DNA of 48,445 nucleotides, from the NCBI GenBank assembly GCA_024643625.1, contig JAHEMO010000004.1, positions 1 to 48,445 on the forward strand, given 5' to 3'. The position numbers and the translations under genes were made by a program. Within the stretch, counting starts at the first letter, position 1. Every line of letters begins with the position of its first letter. This stretch comes from Chitinophagaceae bacterium (GTDB lineage: Bacteria; Bacteroidota; Bacteroidia; Chitinophagales; Chitinophagaceae). The notes beneath the pieces were generated by a model, which saw only the letters and a program-made list of their open reading frames with translations, was not told the DNA's origin and searched no databases. Shown one piece after another: positions 17,707 to 26,258 of this stretch.

Positions 17707-20526
17707 ATGCGCACTTCACTCCTCTTTATCGCCTTCTTGTTTAGCCTAACCTTTTCTTTTGGCCAACAAGATCTAAACAAAAAACTTCCCTTCGATAGTA
17801 AAGTAGTTACCGGAAAATTAGAAAATGGCCTTACTTATTACATACGGCCAAATGCCAAGCCTGAAAAAAAGGTGGAGCTACGCCTCGTAATTAATGCCGG
17901 TAGCATTTTGGAAGACGATGACCAGCAAGGCCTCGCTCATATGGCCGAGCATATGGCCTTTAATGGCACAAAGAACTTCGAGAAAAATGAAATTATCAGC
18001 TATCTCCAAAGCATTGGAGTAACCTTTGGCAACGACCTCAACGCCTATACCAGTTTTGACGAGACAGTTTATATTCTGCCGATACCCACGACCGACCCTA
18101 AAAATCTGGAAACAGGATTTCAGATTTTGGAAGATTGGGCGCATCAGGTAAGCTATCGCACCGAGGATATCAACAATGAGCGCAATGTAATACTCGAAGA
18201 AAGCCGTCTGGGCAAGGGTGCAGGCGAACGCATGAGCCGTCAGATATTGCCAAGTTTGCTGAGCGGAAGCCGCTATGCCAACAGGCTCCCTATTGGTAAA
18301 GACAGTCTGATTCAATCTTTCGACCCCAATGCTATCCGCCGCTTCTACAAGGATTGGTACAGGCCAAACCTGATGGCTGTGGTAGTGGTGGGCGATATAA
18401 CTGTGGCACAGGCCGAAAGCATGATCCGCAAGCATTTCAGCCAAATGAAGAACCCTGAAAATGTGCGTCCAAGAACGGTAACACGTATTCCGGCCTACCC
18501 TGCCCAAAAAAGTATTGTGGTTACCGATAAAGAGGCTACCTCTTATTCAGTAGAACTGCATTACAGCCCCTTTGATATGGAGGCCACCACCACCGTTAAT
18601 GCCTATCGTAACGACCTGATGCGCAATATTTTAGTAGGCTTACTCAACCAAAGGTTTGAAGAAGTTTCGCAACAGGCCAATGCACCATTTATATACGCGT
18701 TTGCGTATTTCCAAAACTATGGCCGCGAAAATGATCAGTTTAATGCCGGCGCCGGATGCGAAGCTGCCGGGGCAACCAAAGCCCTGGAAGCGCTTGCCAC
18801 TGAAATTGAACGAGCAAAAAGATTTGGGTTTCTGCCTTCCGAACTGGAGCGTGCCAAAAAAGGCATTTTGGCAGGCATTGAAAGAAGTTATAACGAACGG
18901 GATAAAACAGAAAGCAGCCGGTATGCCGATGAATATATCCGTCACTTTCTACAAAAAGAACCATCGCCTGGTATTGAGCAGGAGTATGCCTACTACAAGG
19001 AATTGGTGCCGGGTATTACTGTGCAAGAACTCAATGCTATGGCCAAAAAGCTGAGCGAAACGGATGATAATTTCCTTGTGACGCTAATGGGTCCCGAACC
19101 CGATGCCAATACCAAACTGCCAACGGAACCGGCCCTGTTGGCTGCAGCGAAGAAAGCCATGAGCAACAAGGATATAGCAGGTTATGAAGAAACAGCTGTA
19201 GCCGAAAACTTGCTGGCTGCCATGCCAAAACCCGGAAGCATAGTAGGCACCACCACCAATGCCGTAATGGGCACCACCACCTGGACCCTCAGCAATGGCG
19301 CAACCGTGGTGATTAAGAAAACAGATTTTAAAAACGATCAAATCCTGATGGGAGCCCGTCGCCCGGGTGGTACGGATAAGCTGCCAATTACCGATAAGTA
19401 CAGTGCCCAATATGCAACCGCGGTGGTGGGTGAAATGGGTTATGGCAGTTTTACCCCAACGGATCTGCAAAAAGCACTTACAGGAAAGGTAGCGAGCGTA
19501 TCGCCTCAAATTAGCGGTAGCTCAGAAGGATGGACAGGAAGCAGCAGCGTAAAAGATGTAGAAACCATGTTGCAACTCCTGCATTTGCAGGCAACGTCGC
19601 CGCGAATGGACAAAGATCTGTTTGCCTCCTACCTGCAAAAAAACAAGGCACAGCTTGCCTTTCTGGGGGCCAATCCGCAGATTGCTTTTATCGATAGCTT
19701 TTACACTGTATTGTACAATAACGATGACCGCAGACCCGCAGCAGTGCCCAAAGCTTCCCATTTTGATGCAGTGGATATGAATCGTGCCGTTGCCATTTAC
19801 ATGGAGAGGCTGGGTAATGTGAGCAATACGCAGTTTGTATTTGTGGGGAGTGTGGATGAAGCAAGTCTTCGGCCGTTGGTGGAGATTTATATCGCCTCCC
19901 TGCCGGGTAGTAATGCTAAGACTACCGCCGCATGGAGTGGTCTGAAACCCGTAACGGGGCAAAAGGAAATGACCTTTTACAAAGGCAAAGACCCCAAGAG
20001 TTTGGTATTGGCTATTTACAATGGCGAAACCGCCTATAGCGCCGACCTTGCCCTTGCAGCCTCCGCTGTTTCGGAAATCCTGAACATCAGGATTATTGAG
20101 GAATTAAGAGAAAAAATACAGGGCATTTATACCGGTGGAACAAACGCTGCTGTACAAAGTTTCCCATATGGTAGCTATACTTTCGTTTTTCAATTGCCCT
20201 GCGGGCCCGATAAGGTGGACACTTTATTGCTGGCCATGAACAAAGAAATTGCCGATATAAAAGCCAATGGTCCAAGAGAAGCCGATTTGCAAAAGGTAAA
20301 ACAGCAATGGCTGGAAAGACGTAAAGAATCCGTGAAAGAAAATGGCACCTGGCGCAACGAGTTGCTGGCTGAATATTTTCCCGGGACAAGCACACAACAA
20401 GACTTCCTGTCTTATGAAGCAAGAGTGCAGGCACTTACTGCTAAGCAAGTGCAGGATGCCGCCAATATTGTGCTGCAAGACAAAAACAAGCTGGTAGCTA
20501 TTCTGATGCCGGAAAAGAAGGAATGA
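17707..20526 (+). CDS. M16 family (pitrilysin/insulinase-like) zinc metallopeptidase, secreted
   Basis: HxxEH motif in GLAHMAEHMAFNGTKNF, downstream E in NNERNVILEE, two M16 halves. ATG at 17707 yields a typical signal peptide (MRTSLLFIAFLFSLTFSFGQ); the track start at 17677 is a TTG. Confidence 0.95.
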   Translation: MRTSLLFIAFLFSLTFSFGQQDLNKKLPFDSKVVTGKLENGLTYYIRPNAKPEKKVELRLVINAGSILEDDDQQGLAHMAEHMAFNGTKNFEKNEIISYLQSIGVTFGNDLNAYTSFDETVYILPIPTTDPKNLETGFQILEDWAHQVSYRTEDINNERNVILEESRLGKGAGERMSRQILPSLLSGSRYANRLPIGKDSLIQSFDPNAIRRFYKDWYRPNLMAVVVVGDITVAQAESMIRKHFSQMKNPENVRPRTVTRIPAYPAQKSIVVTDKEATSYSVELHYSPFDMEATTTVNAYRNDLMRNILVGLLNQRFEEVSQQANAPFIYAFAYFQNYGRENDQFNAGAGCEAAGATKALEALATEIERAKRFGFLPSELERAKKGILAGIERSYNERDKTESSRYADEYIRHFLQKEPSPGIEQEYAYYKELVPGITVQELNAMAKKLSETDDNFLVTLMGPEPDANTKLPTEPALLAAAKKAMSNKDIAGYEETAVAENLLAAMPKPGSIVGTTTNAVMGTTTWTLSNGATVVIKKTDFKNDQILMGARRPGGTDKLPITDKYSAQYATAVVGEMGYGSFTPTDLQKALTGKVASVSPQISGSSEGWTGSSSVKDVETMLQLLHLQATSPRMDKDLFASYLQKNKAQLAFLGANPQIAFIDSFYTVLYNNDDRRPAAVPKASHFDAVDMNRAVAIYMERLGNVSNTQFVFVGSVDEASLRPLVEIYIASLPGSNAKTTAAWSGLKPVTGQKEMTFYKGKDPKSLVLAIYNGETAYSADLALAASAVSEILNIRIIEELREKIQGIYTGGTNAAVQSFPYGSYTFVFQLPCGPDKVDTLLLAMNKEIADIKANGPREADLQKVKQQWLERRKESVKENGTWRNELLAEYFPGTSTQQDFLSYEARVQALTAKQVQDAANIVLQDKNKLVAILMPEKKE

Positions 20527-20552
20527 CTATAAGTCAATCTGATTGCAACAGG

Positions 20553-20582
20553 CCCCGGCAAGTTTAGCCGGGGTTTGTTTTG
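20553..20582 (+). terminator. Rho-independent terminator downstream of the M16 peptidase
   Basis: CCCCGGC-AAGTTTA-GCCGGGG (perfect 7-bp stem) followed by TTTGTTTTG. Confidence 0.85.
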
Positions 20583-20592
20583 CGCAATCGTA

Positions 20593-20600
20593 TACATTTG
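20593..20600 (+). promoter_or_regulatory. Candidate Bacteroidetes -7 box (TACATTTG)
   Basis: Exact TAnnTTTG match just after the terminator and ~20 nt before candidate TTG starts at 20621/20627. Confidence 0.45.
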
Positions 20601-20620
20601 AGCGTAACACTAACAATATT

Positions 20621-21025
20621 TTGGCGTTGAAAAAAAGAGGCATCGGGATAAGTCTATGTGGCACGGTCTTGCTCTTAGTTTTGGTCGGTTGCAGCGTGAC
20701 AGACGAACCCGATACCGCCCTGGATTGCGGAAGGCAGTTTATAATAGCCACTTATAATGGCAACTTTAAGAGAGCCGGTCAACTGGTGATACCCGACGAA
20801 AAAAACAGAACACTGCTCAACAGTCGTTTTGAAAAACCCTTTAGAGCAAAGGATGGTTTTGGCAAACAGGAACTGAGTGAAACACCGCTAATTGTAAAAA
20901 CCATCAGATCACTTGATGAAGAAAATACTACCATCATATTTGAAAATGCTCTGAATAAAAAAACGGATAGTATTCGGGTAATTTTTCAAGGCGAAGTGTG
21001 GCGCGTAAAGCTGGCTCAAGAATAA
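20621..21025 (+). CDS. Small lipoprotein (DUF4878-like), TTG start at 20621 or 20627
   Basis: KKRGIGISLCGTVLLLVLVGC is a lipoprotein signal with lipobox VLVGC; the ORF-track ATG at 20543 would read through the terminator hairpin. Confidence 0.7.
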   Translation: MALKKRGIGISLCGTVLLLVLVGCSVTDEPDTALDCGRQFIIATYNGNFKRAGQLVIPDEKNRTLLNSRFEKPFRAKDGFGKQELSETPLIVKTIRSLDEENTTIIFENALNKKTDSIRVIFQGEVWRVKLAQE

Positions 21026-21038
21026 ACCTAACAACTTT

Positions 21039-21425
21039 ATGTTTAACTGGCAGTACATACTATTTGTGGCAATAGGCGGCATGCTGGGTTCAGTATTGCG
21101 CTACATGACCTCAGTTGTTTTTCAGAAACTGGCATGGGAGCCCATTTGGCCCACGTTTGCGGTTAATATGGCAGGTTCATTATTGTTTGGTATTGTGCTT
21201 GCCTGGCTCAGCAAATCATCACAGTATGCGGAACAATTGCGGATGTTGCTATTAGTTGGCTTTTGCGGCGGCTTTACCACTTTTAGCGCATTAAGTTTCG
21301 AGGCATGGCAGCTGCTCAAAAATCATCAGTATGCAAAACTACTTTTTTATTATAGCGGCTCGGCTGTATTTGGCATTATTGCTATTGCAGCCGGTTTTCT
21401 AATCTATCAATCATCTTCCGAATAA
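21039..21425 (+). CDS. crcB: CrcB/FluC family fluoride ion channel
   Basis: [52 protein letters not shown]. Confidence 0.95.
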   Translation: MFNWQYILFVAIGGMLGSVLRYMTSVVFQKLAWEPIWPTFAVNMAGSLLFGIVLAWLSKSSQYAEQLRMLLLVGFCGGFTTFSALSFEAWQLLKNHQYAKLLFYYSGSAVFGIIAIAAGFLIYQSSSE

Positions 21426-21435
21426 AAACATTACC

Positions 21436-21996
21436 ATGAACATTGGCTCTACCATTTTGCATCCCTGGCACGGCGTTAACTATGGCGAAGGCGCTCCTCG
21501 TATTGTAAATGCCGTAATTGAAATACCGCAGGGATCAAGAGCAAAGTATGAAATAGACAAACCCAGCGGTTTATTGAAACTTGACAGGGTTATTTACTCC
21601 AGCTTCTACTACCCTACCAACTATGGCTTTATACCGCAAACCTATGGCGACGACAAAGACCCGCTGGATATATTGGTGCTCAGTAGCATTAGCGTGGTAC
21701 CCCTATGCCTGGTGGAAGCCAAAGTGATCGGCGTGATGCAAATGATTGATGGTGGTGATGCCGATGATAAAATAATAGCCGTAGCTGCCCATGATGTGAG
21801 TGTAAACCACATCAACAATATTGAAGAGATGCCGCAGCATTTTTTTAAGGAAATCCGGCAGTTTTTTGAAGACTATAAAAAGCTGGAAAACAAAGCGGTG
21901 AAAGTGGAAGAGTTTGGCGACAAGAGCATGGCACTTGGCATTATCCGCGATGCCATTGATCACTACAAACAAGTATTTGGCACAGGACAACAATAA
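21436..21996 (+). CDS. ppa: Inorganic pyrophosphatase, family I
   Basis: [54 protein letters not shown]. Confidence 0.97.
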   Translation: MNIGSTILHPWHGVNYGEGAPRIVNAVIEIPQGSRAKYEIDKPSGLLKLDRVIYSSFYYPTNYGFIPQTYGDDKDPLDILVLSSISVVPLCLVEAKVIGVMQMIDGGDADDKIIAVAAHDVSVNHINNIEEMPQHFFKEIRQFFEDYKKLENKAVKVEEFGDKSMALGIIRDAIDHYKQVFGTGQQ

Positions 21997-22013
21997 GTTT
22001 TTGCATTAAAATA

Positions 22014-22457
22014 ATGACGCACAAACCCAAAAATATCATGGCTGCAGAATATATCATCATCATTATGCTGATAGGCCTTGCCGCAGGTGTATTAAGCGGC
22101 TTGGTAGGCATAGGAGGCGGCGTAATACTTGTGCCCGCTATGGTTTATTTTTTATCCTATTCGCAGCATCAGGCGCAAGGCACATCGCTTGGTGTGCTAT
22201 GCCTGCCGGTGGTAATCCTCGGTTTTCTCAAATATTATCAGGACGCCAAAGCAAGCGGTACACCCATTGACGTGCGTGTAGTATTACTGTTAGCAGCAGG
22301 CTTTATTGTAGGAGGCTACTTCGGCGGATCGCTCGCCATAAAGATTGATAAGGAAAGCCTGCGCAAAATTTTTGGCATTGTGCTCTTGTATATGGGTGCC
22401 AAAATGATTGGACTTGAAAAGTTGATTATACAGTGGGTGAAAGGACTATTTGCCTGA
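22014..22457 (+). CDS. TSUP/TauE-SafE family membrane permease (single-repeat)
   Basis: GLAAGVLSGLVGIGGGVILVPAMVYFLSYSQHQAQGTSLGVLCLPV, AGFIVGGYFGGSLAIKIDKESLRKIFGIVLLYMG. Confidence 0.9.
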   Translation: MTHKPKNIMAAEYIIIIMLIGLAAGVLSGLVGIGGGVILVPAMVYFLSYSQHQAQGTSLGVLCLPVVILGFLKYYQDAKASGTPIDVRVVLLLAAGFIVGGYFGGSLAIKIDKESLRKIFGIVLLYMGAKMIGLEKLIIQWVKGLFA

Positions 22458-22487
22458 CGGCATTATCATATCTCTTATACAGTCACG

Positions 22488-23246
22488 TTACAAATAACGC
22501 TTTATCAATTTTAGGTTATGCGTATGCTCCTGCAATTCGTTATGCACTATGCCGCGGCTATCTATGGCGTCGTGGCGTGCATTAGCTGAAGCATGCATGA
22601 TAGTGCGGGTTGATGACAGGATACCTACATGATTTACGCGACCTGCAGCATTGTCAAAAAATGCAAGGTCACCGGGTCTTGCCTCTTCCAAAGCATTTAC
22701 CAATATACCTTCCTCTGCCTGCTGCCAGGCATCGCGGGGCAGCCTAATACCGGCTATCTTAAACACTTGTTGGGTATAGCCGCTGCAGTCGAGCCCGAAA
22801 ATGCTTTTGCCTCCCCATAAATAAGAAGTTCCCAAATATTGCTGCGCTGTTTTCAGGATACCTTCGGCTGAAGTTTGCACGGTCAGGAAGGCATTATCGG
22901 CATGTGCACGATTGAAACTAAATTGATAGGGCCCCACCTGCCATTGCGTATCCTCAGAAGGCAACATACTGCCGGGCGATAAATGAAGTTGTACGCTATT
23001 GCACAAAATGGTTAACGGTACAGGGAGTACAATACTGTTGGCAGGGCCTGCCTGATGTAATGCCAACTGACGATCCTGCACCCATCCTTCATAACCGTCG
23101 TAGCTGCATTTAATTTTTACGAATTCGCCCTGCGTTTCCAGCATGTCAGCGGTTTCGCCAAAAAGTAGTTGGGATACAATTTCTGCCTTATGCGAATGCG
23201 ATGCCCGCACAGGTGCCGCAGGTACAATGGTGTATGCTAATGCCAT
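22488..23246 (-). CDS. NlpC/P60 family (C40) peptidase with N-terminal SH3-like region
   Basis: YLGTSYLWGGKSIFGLDCSGYTQQVFKIAGIRLPRDAWQQ, ARPGDLAFFDN, VNHVGILSSTRTIMHAS. Confidence 0.95.
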   Translation of the reverse strand: MALAYTIVPAAPVRASHSHKAEIVSQLLFGETADMLETQGEFVKIKCSYDGYEGWVQDRQLALHQAGPANSIVLPVPLTILCNSVQLHLSPGSMLPSEDTQWQVGPYQFSFNRAHADNAFLTVQTSAEGILKTAQQYLGTSYLWGGKSIFGLDCSGYTQQVFKIAGIRLPRDAWQQAEEGILVNALEEARPGDLAFFDNAAGRVNHVGILSSTRTIMHASANARHDAIDSRGIVHNELQEHTHNLKLIKRYL

Positions 23247-23282
23247 GCTGCAAAAATAGCAGGTATACCGAAAGCAAAAAGA

Positions 23283-24566
23283 TTAAGCCATTACTGCTTT
23301 ATTGGTAAGCATGCGCAACGAAAGCCAGGCCATGGGCACCAACAACGCCCCCATTATGAAAAATGAAAGATATCCCGTTTGCGTAAGTACTGGCACCATC
23401 CAGGTACTTATGAGTACACCTAACACTGCCGATGTACCACTCATACCTGCTACCACCCCTACATTCTTGCCATTAAAATAGTCCGATGGAAGCGTTTGAA
23501 TATTACCAATTAGAAATTGAAACCCAAATAGTGTAATCCCTATTAAACCGATTGCAATAGCCGGATCGTCTTTAAGCCTATCCAATAGCAGTACGATTGC
23601 CACCAGCGAAACCAGCATAATGGCACAACCAATAGTGATGGCATTATTTCTTGCCTTCACAGGCTTTACCCCTTTTCTTATTTGCCTCGAAGAATAATAC
23701 CCACCAACAATACCACCAATGGCGGCCATCAGGTAGGGGAACCAGGCGAAAGCGCCAATCTGTTTGATATCAAAAGCAAATTGTTCTTTTAAAAAAGTTG
23801 GTAACCAGGTAACAAATAACCACCATACCGGATCAATAAAAAATCGTGCTGCTATAATGCCCCATGTTGCTTTAAAACCCAGCAACTGCTTCCAACTGTA
23901 AACTGTTGCTGTGGCATTGGCAGTATCTTTTTGCAATGACTTATCGGTAATATACGCCTGCTCTTCGGGGGTAATCCATTTGTGTTTGTCGGGTGTATTT
24001 TTATTAACTATCAGCCAGGGTATAATCCATAACAAACCAAGTACGGCAATACCTGCAAATGTGCCCTGCCAACCAATAGCCAGATACAATGCAGCTATGA
24101 CAGGAGCACTTACTACCGAACCCAGCGAAGCGCCTGCACCAAATATACCCTGCGCTATGGCACGTTCCTTTGCAGGAAACCATTCTGCGTTGCTCTTGGT
24201 AGCACCGGGCCAGTTGCCTGCTTCAAACAAACCCAGAAAAAAACGAAATATACTGAATGACCCAATGGTGCGTGCTATGGCATGCAGGGCAATAGAAAAG
24301 CTCCAACCCACTATGGAAACAACCATACCGAGTCTTGTGCCAATGGCATCCATCATTTTACCGGTAACCGTTTGGCCAATAGCATAAGCAATCATGAAAA
24401 AAGTGGTGAGCAAAGCCAATGCCTGCTTATTGTTTTCGTCGGCTATGCCAAAATCTTTGTAGATATAAGGCCACATGATATTAATGGCACTTCTGTCAAT
24501 ATAATTAATGACGGTAGCCAGCCCGATAAGCGTGATAATCCACCAACGAAGTCCTTTAATTTTCAT
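23283..24566 (-). CDS. MFS transporter (hexuronate/ExuT-like, ACS family)
   Basis: GLRWWIITLIGLATVINYIDRSAINIMWP, GLFEAGNWPGATKSNAEWFPAKERAIAQGIFGAGASLGSVVSAPVIA. Confidence 0.93.
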   Translation of the reverse strand: MKIKGLRWWIITLIGLATVINYIDRSAINIMWPYIYKDFGIADENNKQALALLTTFFMIAYAIGQTVTGKMMDAIGTRLGMVVSIVGWSFSIALHAIARTIGSFSIFRFFLGLFEAGNWPGATKSNAEWFPAKERAIAQGIFGAGASLGSVVSAPVIAALYLAIGWQGTFAGIAVLGLLWIIPWLIVNKNTPDKHKWITPEEQAYITDKSLQKDTANATATVYSWKQLLGFKATWGIIAARFFIDPVWWLFVTWLPTFLKEQFAFDIKQIGAFAWFPYLMAAIGGIVGGYYSSRQIRKGVKPVKARNNAITIGCAIMLVSLVAIVLLLDRLKDDPAIAIGLIGITLFGFQFLIGNIQTLPSDYFNGKNVGVVAGMSGTSAVLGVLISTWMVPVLTQTGYLSFFIMGALLVPMAWLSLRMLTNKAVMA

Positions 24567-24600
24567 GCAAAATATTTACCCGGAAAAATCTGAATGAGCA

Positions 24601-25452
24601 TTATAAAATTGTAGCTATAGGTACCTGATCCATGTCGGTAAAAGTTTTGTTTTCACCGGCCATACCCCAAATAAATCCATAGTTGGAAGTACCTACACCA
24701 AAATGCATGCTCCAGGGTGGTGATACTACCGCCTGATTATTGGCAACGATAAGATGTCTTGTTTGCTGAGGCTCACCCATAAAATGCATGATGCGGTGAT
24801 CGGCATGCAAATCGAAATAAAAATAAGCTTCCATACGACGGGTATGCGTGTGAGGCGGTACAGAATTCCACACGCAACCATCAGCTAAGGTTGTTAGTCC
24901 CATTACCAACTGGCAACTTTGAATGCCGGCATCATGTATGTATTTGTAAATGGTTCTTTTGTTGGATGTCATCACATCACCAAGATGTACAGGCTGCGCT
25001 TCATCCTTTGTCATCAATACGTTGGGATATGCTTGATGCGCAGGTGCCGACAAGATGTAAAACATGGCAGGACTACTTGCATCTTGGCTGCTGAAGCTTA
25101 CTTCTTTTGTTCCCTTGCCCAGATAAACACATTCAAGTTTGCCTACTGCAAAACTTTCCCCGTCGGCCAGCACTGTACCGGCACCTCCTACATTGATGAT
25201 GCCCATTTCGCGCCGCTCCAAAAAATAATTAGCCTTCAATTCTTCAGGATTAGGCAAAGGCAAAGCTTCGCCTGCAGGCACGGCACCACCCACTATCATG
25301 CGGTCGTAATGCGTATAGGTTAAATGCAGTTTTCCGCTTACCATCAATTTATCCAGTAAAAAACCTGCACGCTGTGCCGCGGTATCCATCGCCCGCATTT
25401 CACCGGCACTGTGTTGAAATAAAATATCCATGATTACAATTTTAGTTTTCAA
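24601..25452 (-). CDS. kduI: 5-dehydro-4-deoxy-D-glucuronate isomerase (KduI)
   Basis: HYDRMIVGGAVPAGEALPL, FLERREMGIINVGGAGTV, VWNSVPPHTHTRRMEAYFYFDL, SPPWSMHFGVGTSNYGFIWGMAGEN. Confidence 0.97.
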   Translation of the reverse strand: MKTKIVIMDILFQHSAGEMRAMDTAAQRAGFLLDKLMVSGKLHLTYTHYDRMIVGGAVPAGEALPLPNPEELKANYFLERREMGIINVGGAGTVLADGESFAVGKLECVYLGKGTKEVSFSSQDASSPAMFYILSAPAHQAYPNVLMTKDEAQPVHLGDVMTSNKRTIYKYIHDAGIQSCQLVMGLTTLADGCVWNSVPPHTHTRRMEAYFYFDLHADHRIMHFMGEPQQTRHLIVANNQAVVSPPWSMHFGVGTSNYGFIWGMAGENKTFTDMDQVPIATIL

Positions 25453-25455
25453 TAA

Positions 25456-26226
25456 TTATCTACCCATCCAGCCACCATCAACGGTTATGATTGTACCGCT
25501 CACATAATCTGCTGCAGGACTACATAAAAACACATAGGCACCCGCCATATCCTCCGGAGTGCCCCATCTGCTTGCCGGTATACGGGACAGTATGGATTCA
25601 TTGCGTTTTAAATCTTCTCTCAGTGCAGCTGTATTATCCGTAGCAATATAGCCCGGCGCCACTCCATTTACATTTACACCATGCGTTGCCCATTCGTTTG
25701 CAAAAGCTTTTAGCAAAGAGGAAACGGCACCTTTACTGGCTGCATAACCCGGCACATTAATACCTCCCTGAAAACTTAGCAACGAGCAGGTAAAAACGAT
25801 TTTCCCTGATTTGCGTGCTACCATATGCTTGCCGATTTCGCGGGTTAGTATAAACTGAGCGTTGAGGTTGATGTCAATAATCTGATCCCAGTATTCATCC
25901 GGGTGTTCGGCAGCTGGTGCTCTGAGAATATGGCCGGCGTTGTTGATTAAAATATCAATGTGCGAATGGTTGGCATGAAGTTCGTCAAGCATGGTGTAAA
26001 GCTGTTCACGCTTTGAAAAATCAGCCGCATAGGCACTAAATTTTCTACCAGCAGCGGCTACAGCTTTTGCCACTTCGCTATCGGGTTGCAACATACTGCT
26101 GTTTACACCAATAATATCGGCACCTGCCTGCGCCAATGCAATGGCAATAGCCTTGCCTATACCACGGCTGCATCCCGTAACGAGCGCCGTTTTTCCTTGT
26201 AGTCCAAAATCAATCATCATGCGCAA
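25456..26226 (-). CDS. kduD: SDR family 2-deoxy-D-gluconate/2-dehydro-3-deoxy-D-gluconate dehydrogenase (KduD)
   Basis: FGLQGKTALVTGCSRGIGKAIAIALAQAGADIIGVN, YAASKGAVSSLLKAFANEWATHGVNVNGVAPGYIATDNTAALR; adjacent to kduI. Confidence 0.93.
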   Translation of the reverse strand: MRMMIDFGLQGKTALVTGCSRGIGKAIAIALAQAGADIIGVNSSMLQPDSEVAKAVAAAGRKFSAYAADFSKREQLYTMLDELHANHSHIDILINNAGHILRAPAAEHPDEYWDQIIDINLNAQFILTREIGKHMVARKSGKIVFTCSLLSFQGGINVPGYAASKGAVSSLLKAFANEWATHGVNVNGVAPGYIATDNTAALREDLKRNESILSRIPASRWGTPEDMAGAYVFLCSPAADYVSGTIITVDGGWMGR

Positions 26227-26258
26227 AAAGTTTTATATCCGGCAATGTAACAAATCAC

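Noticed and set aside
17878-18507. 209-aa minus-strand ORF within the M16 peptidase
   Set aside because: Antisense shadow ORF with no domain signature.
22486-22499. CGTTA-CAAA-TAACG hairpin between convergent TSUP and NlpC genes
   Set aside because: Only a 5-bp AT-rich stem, overlaps the NlpC stop codon and lacks a T-run; too weak to call a terminator.
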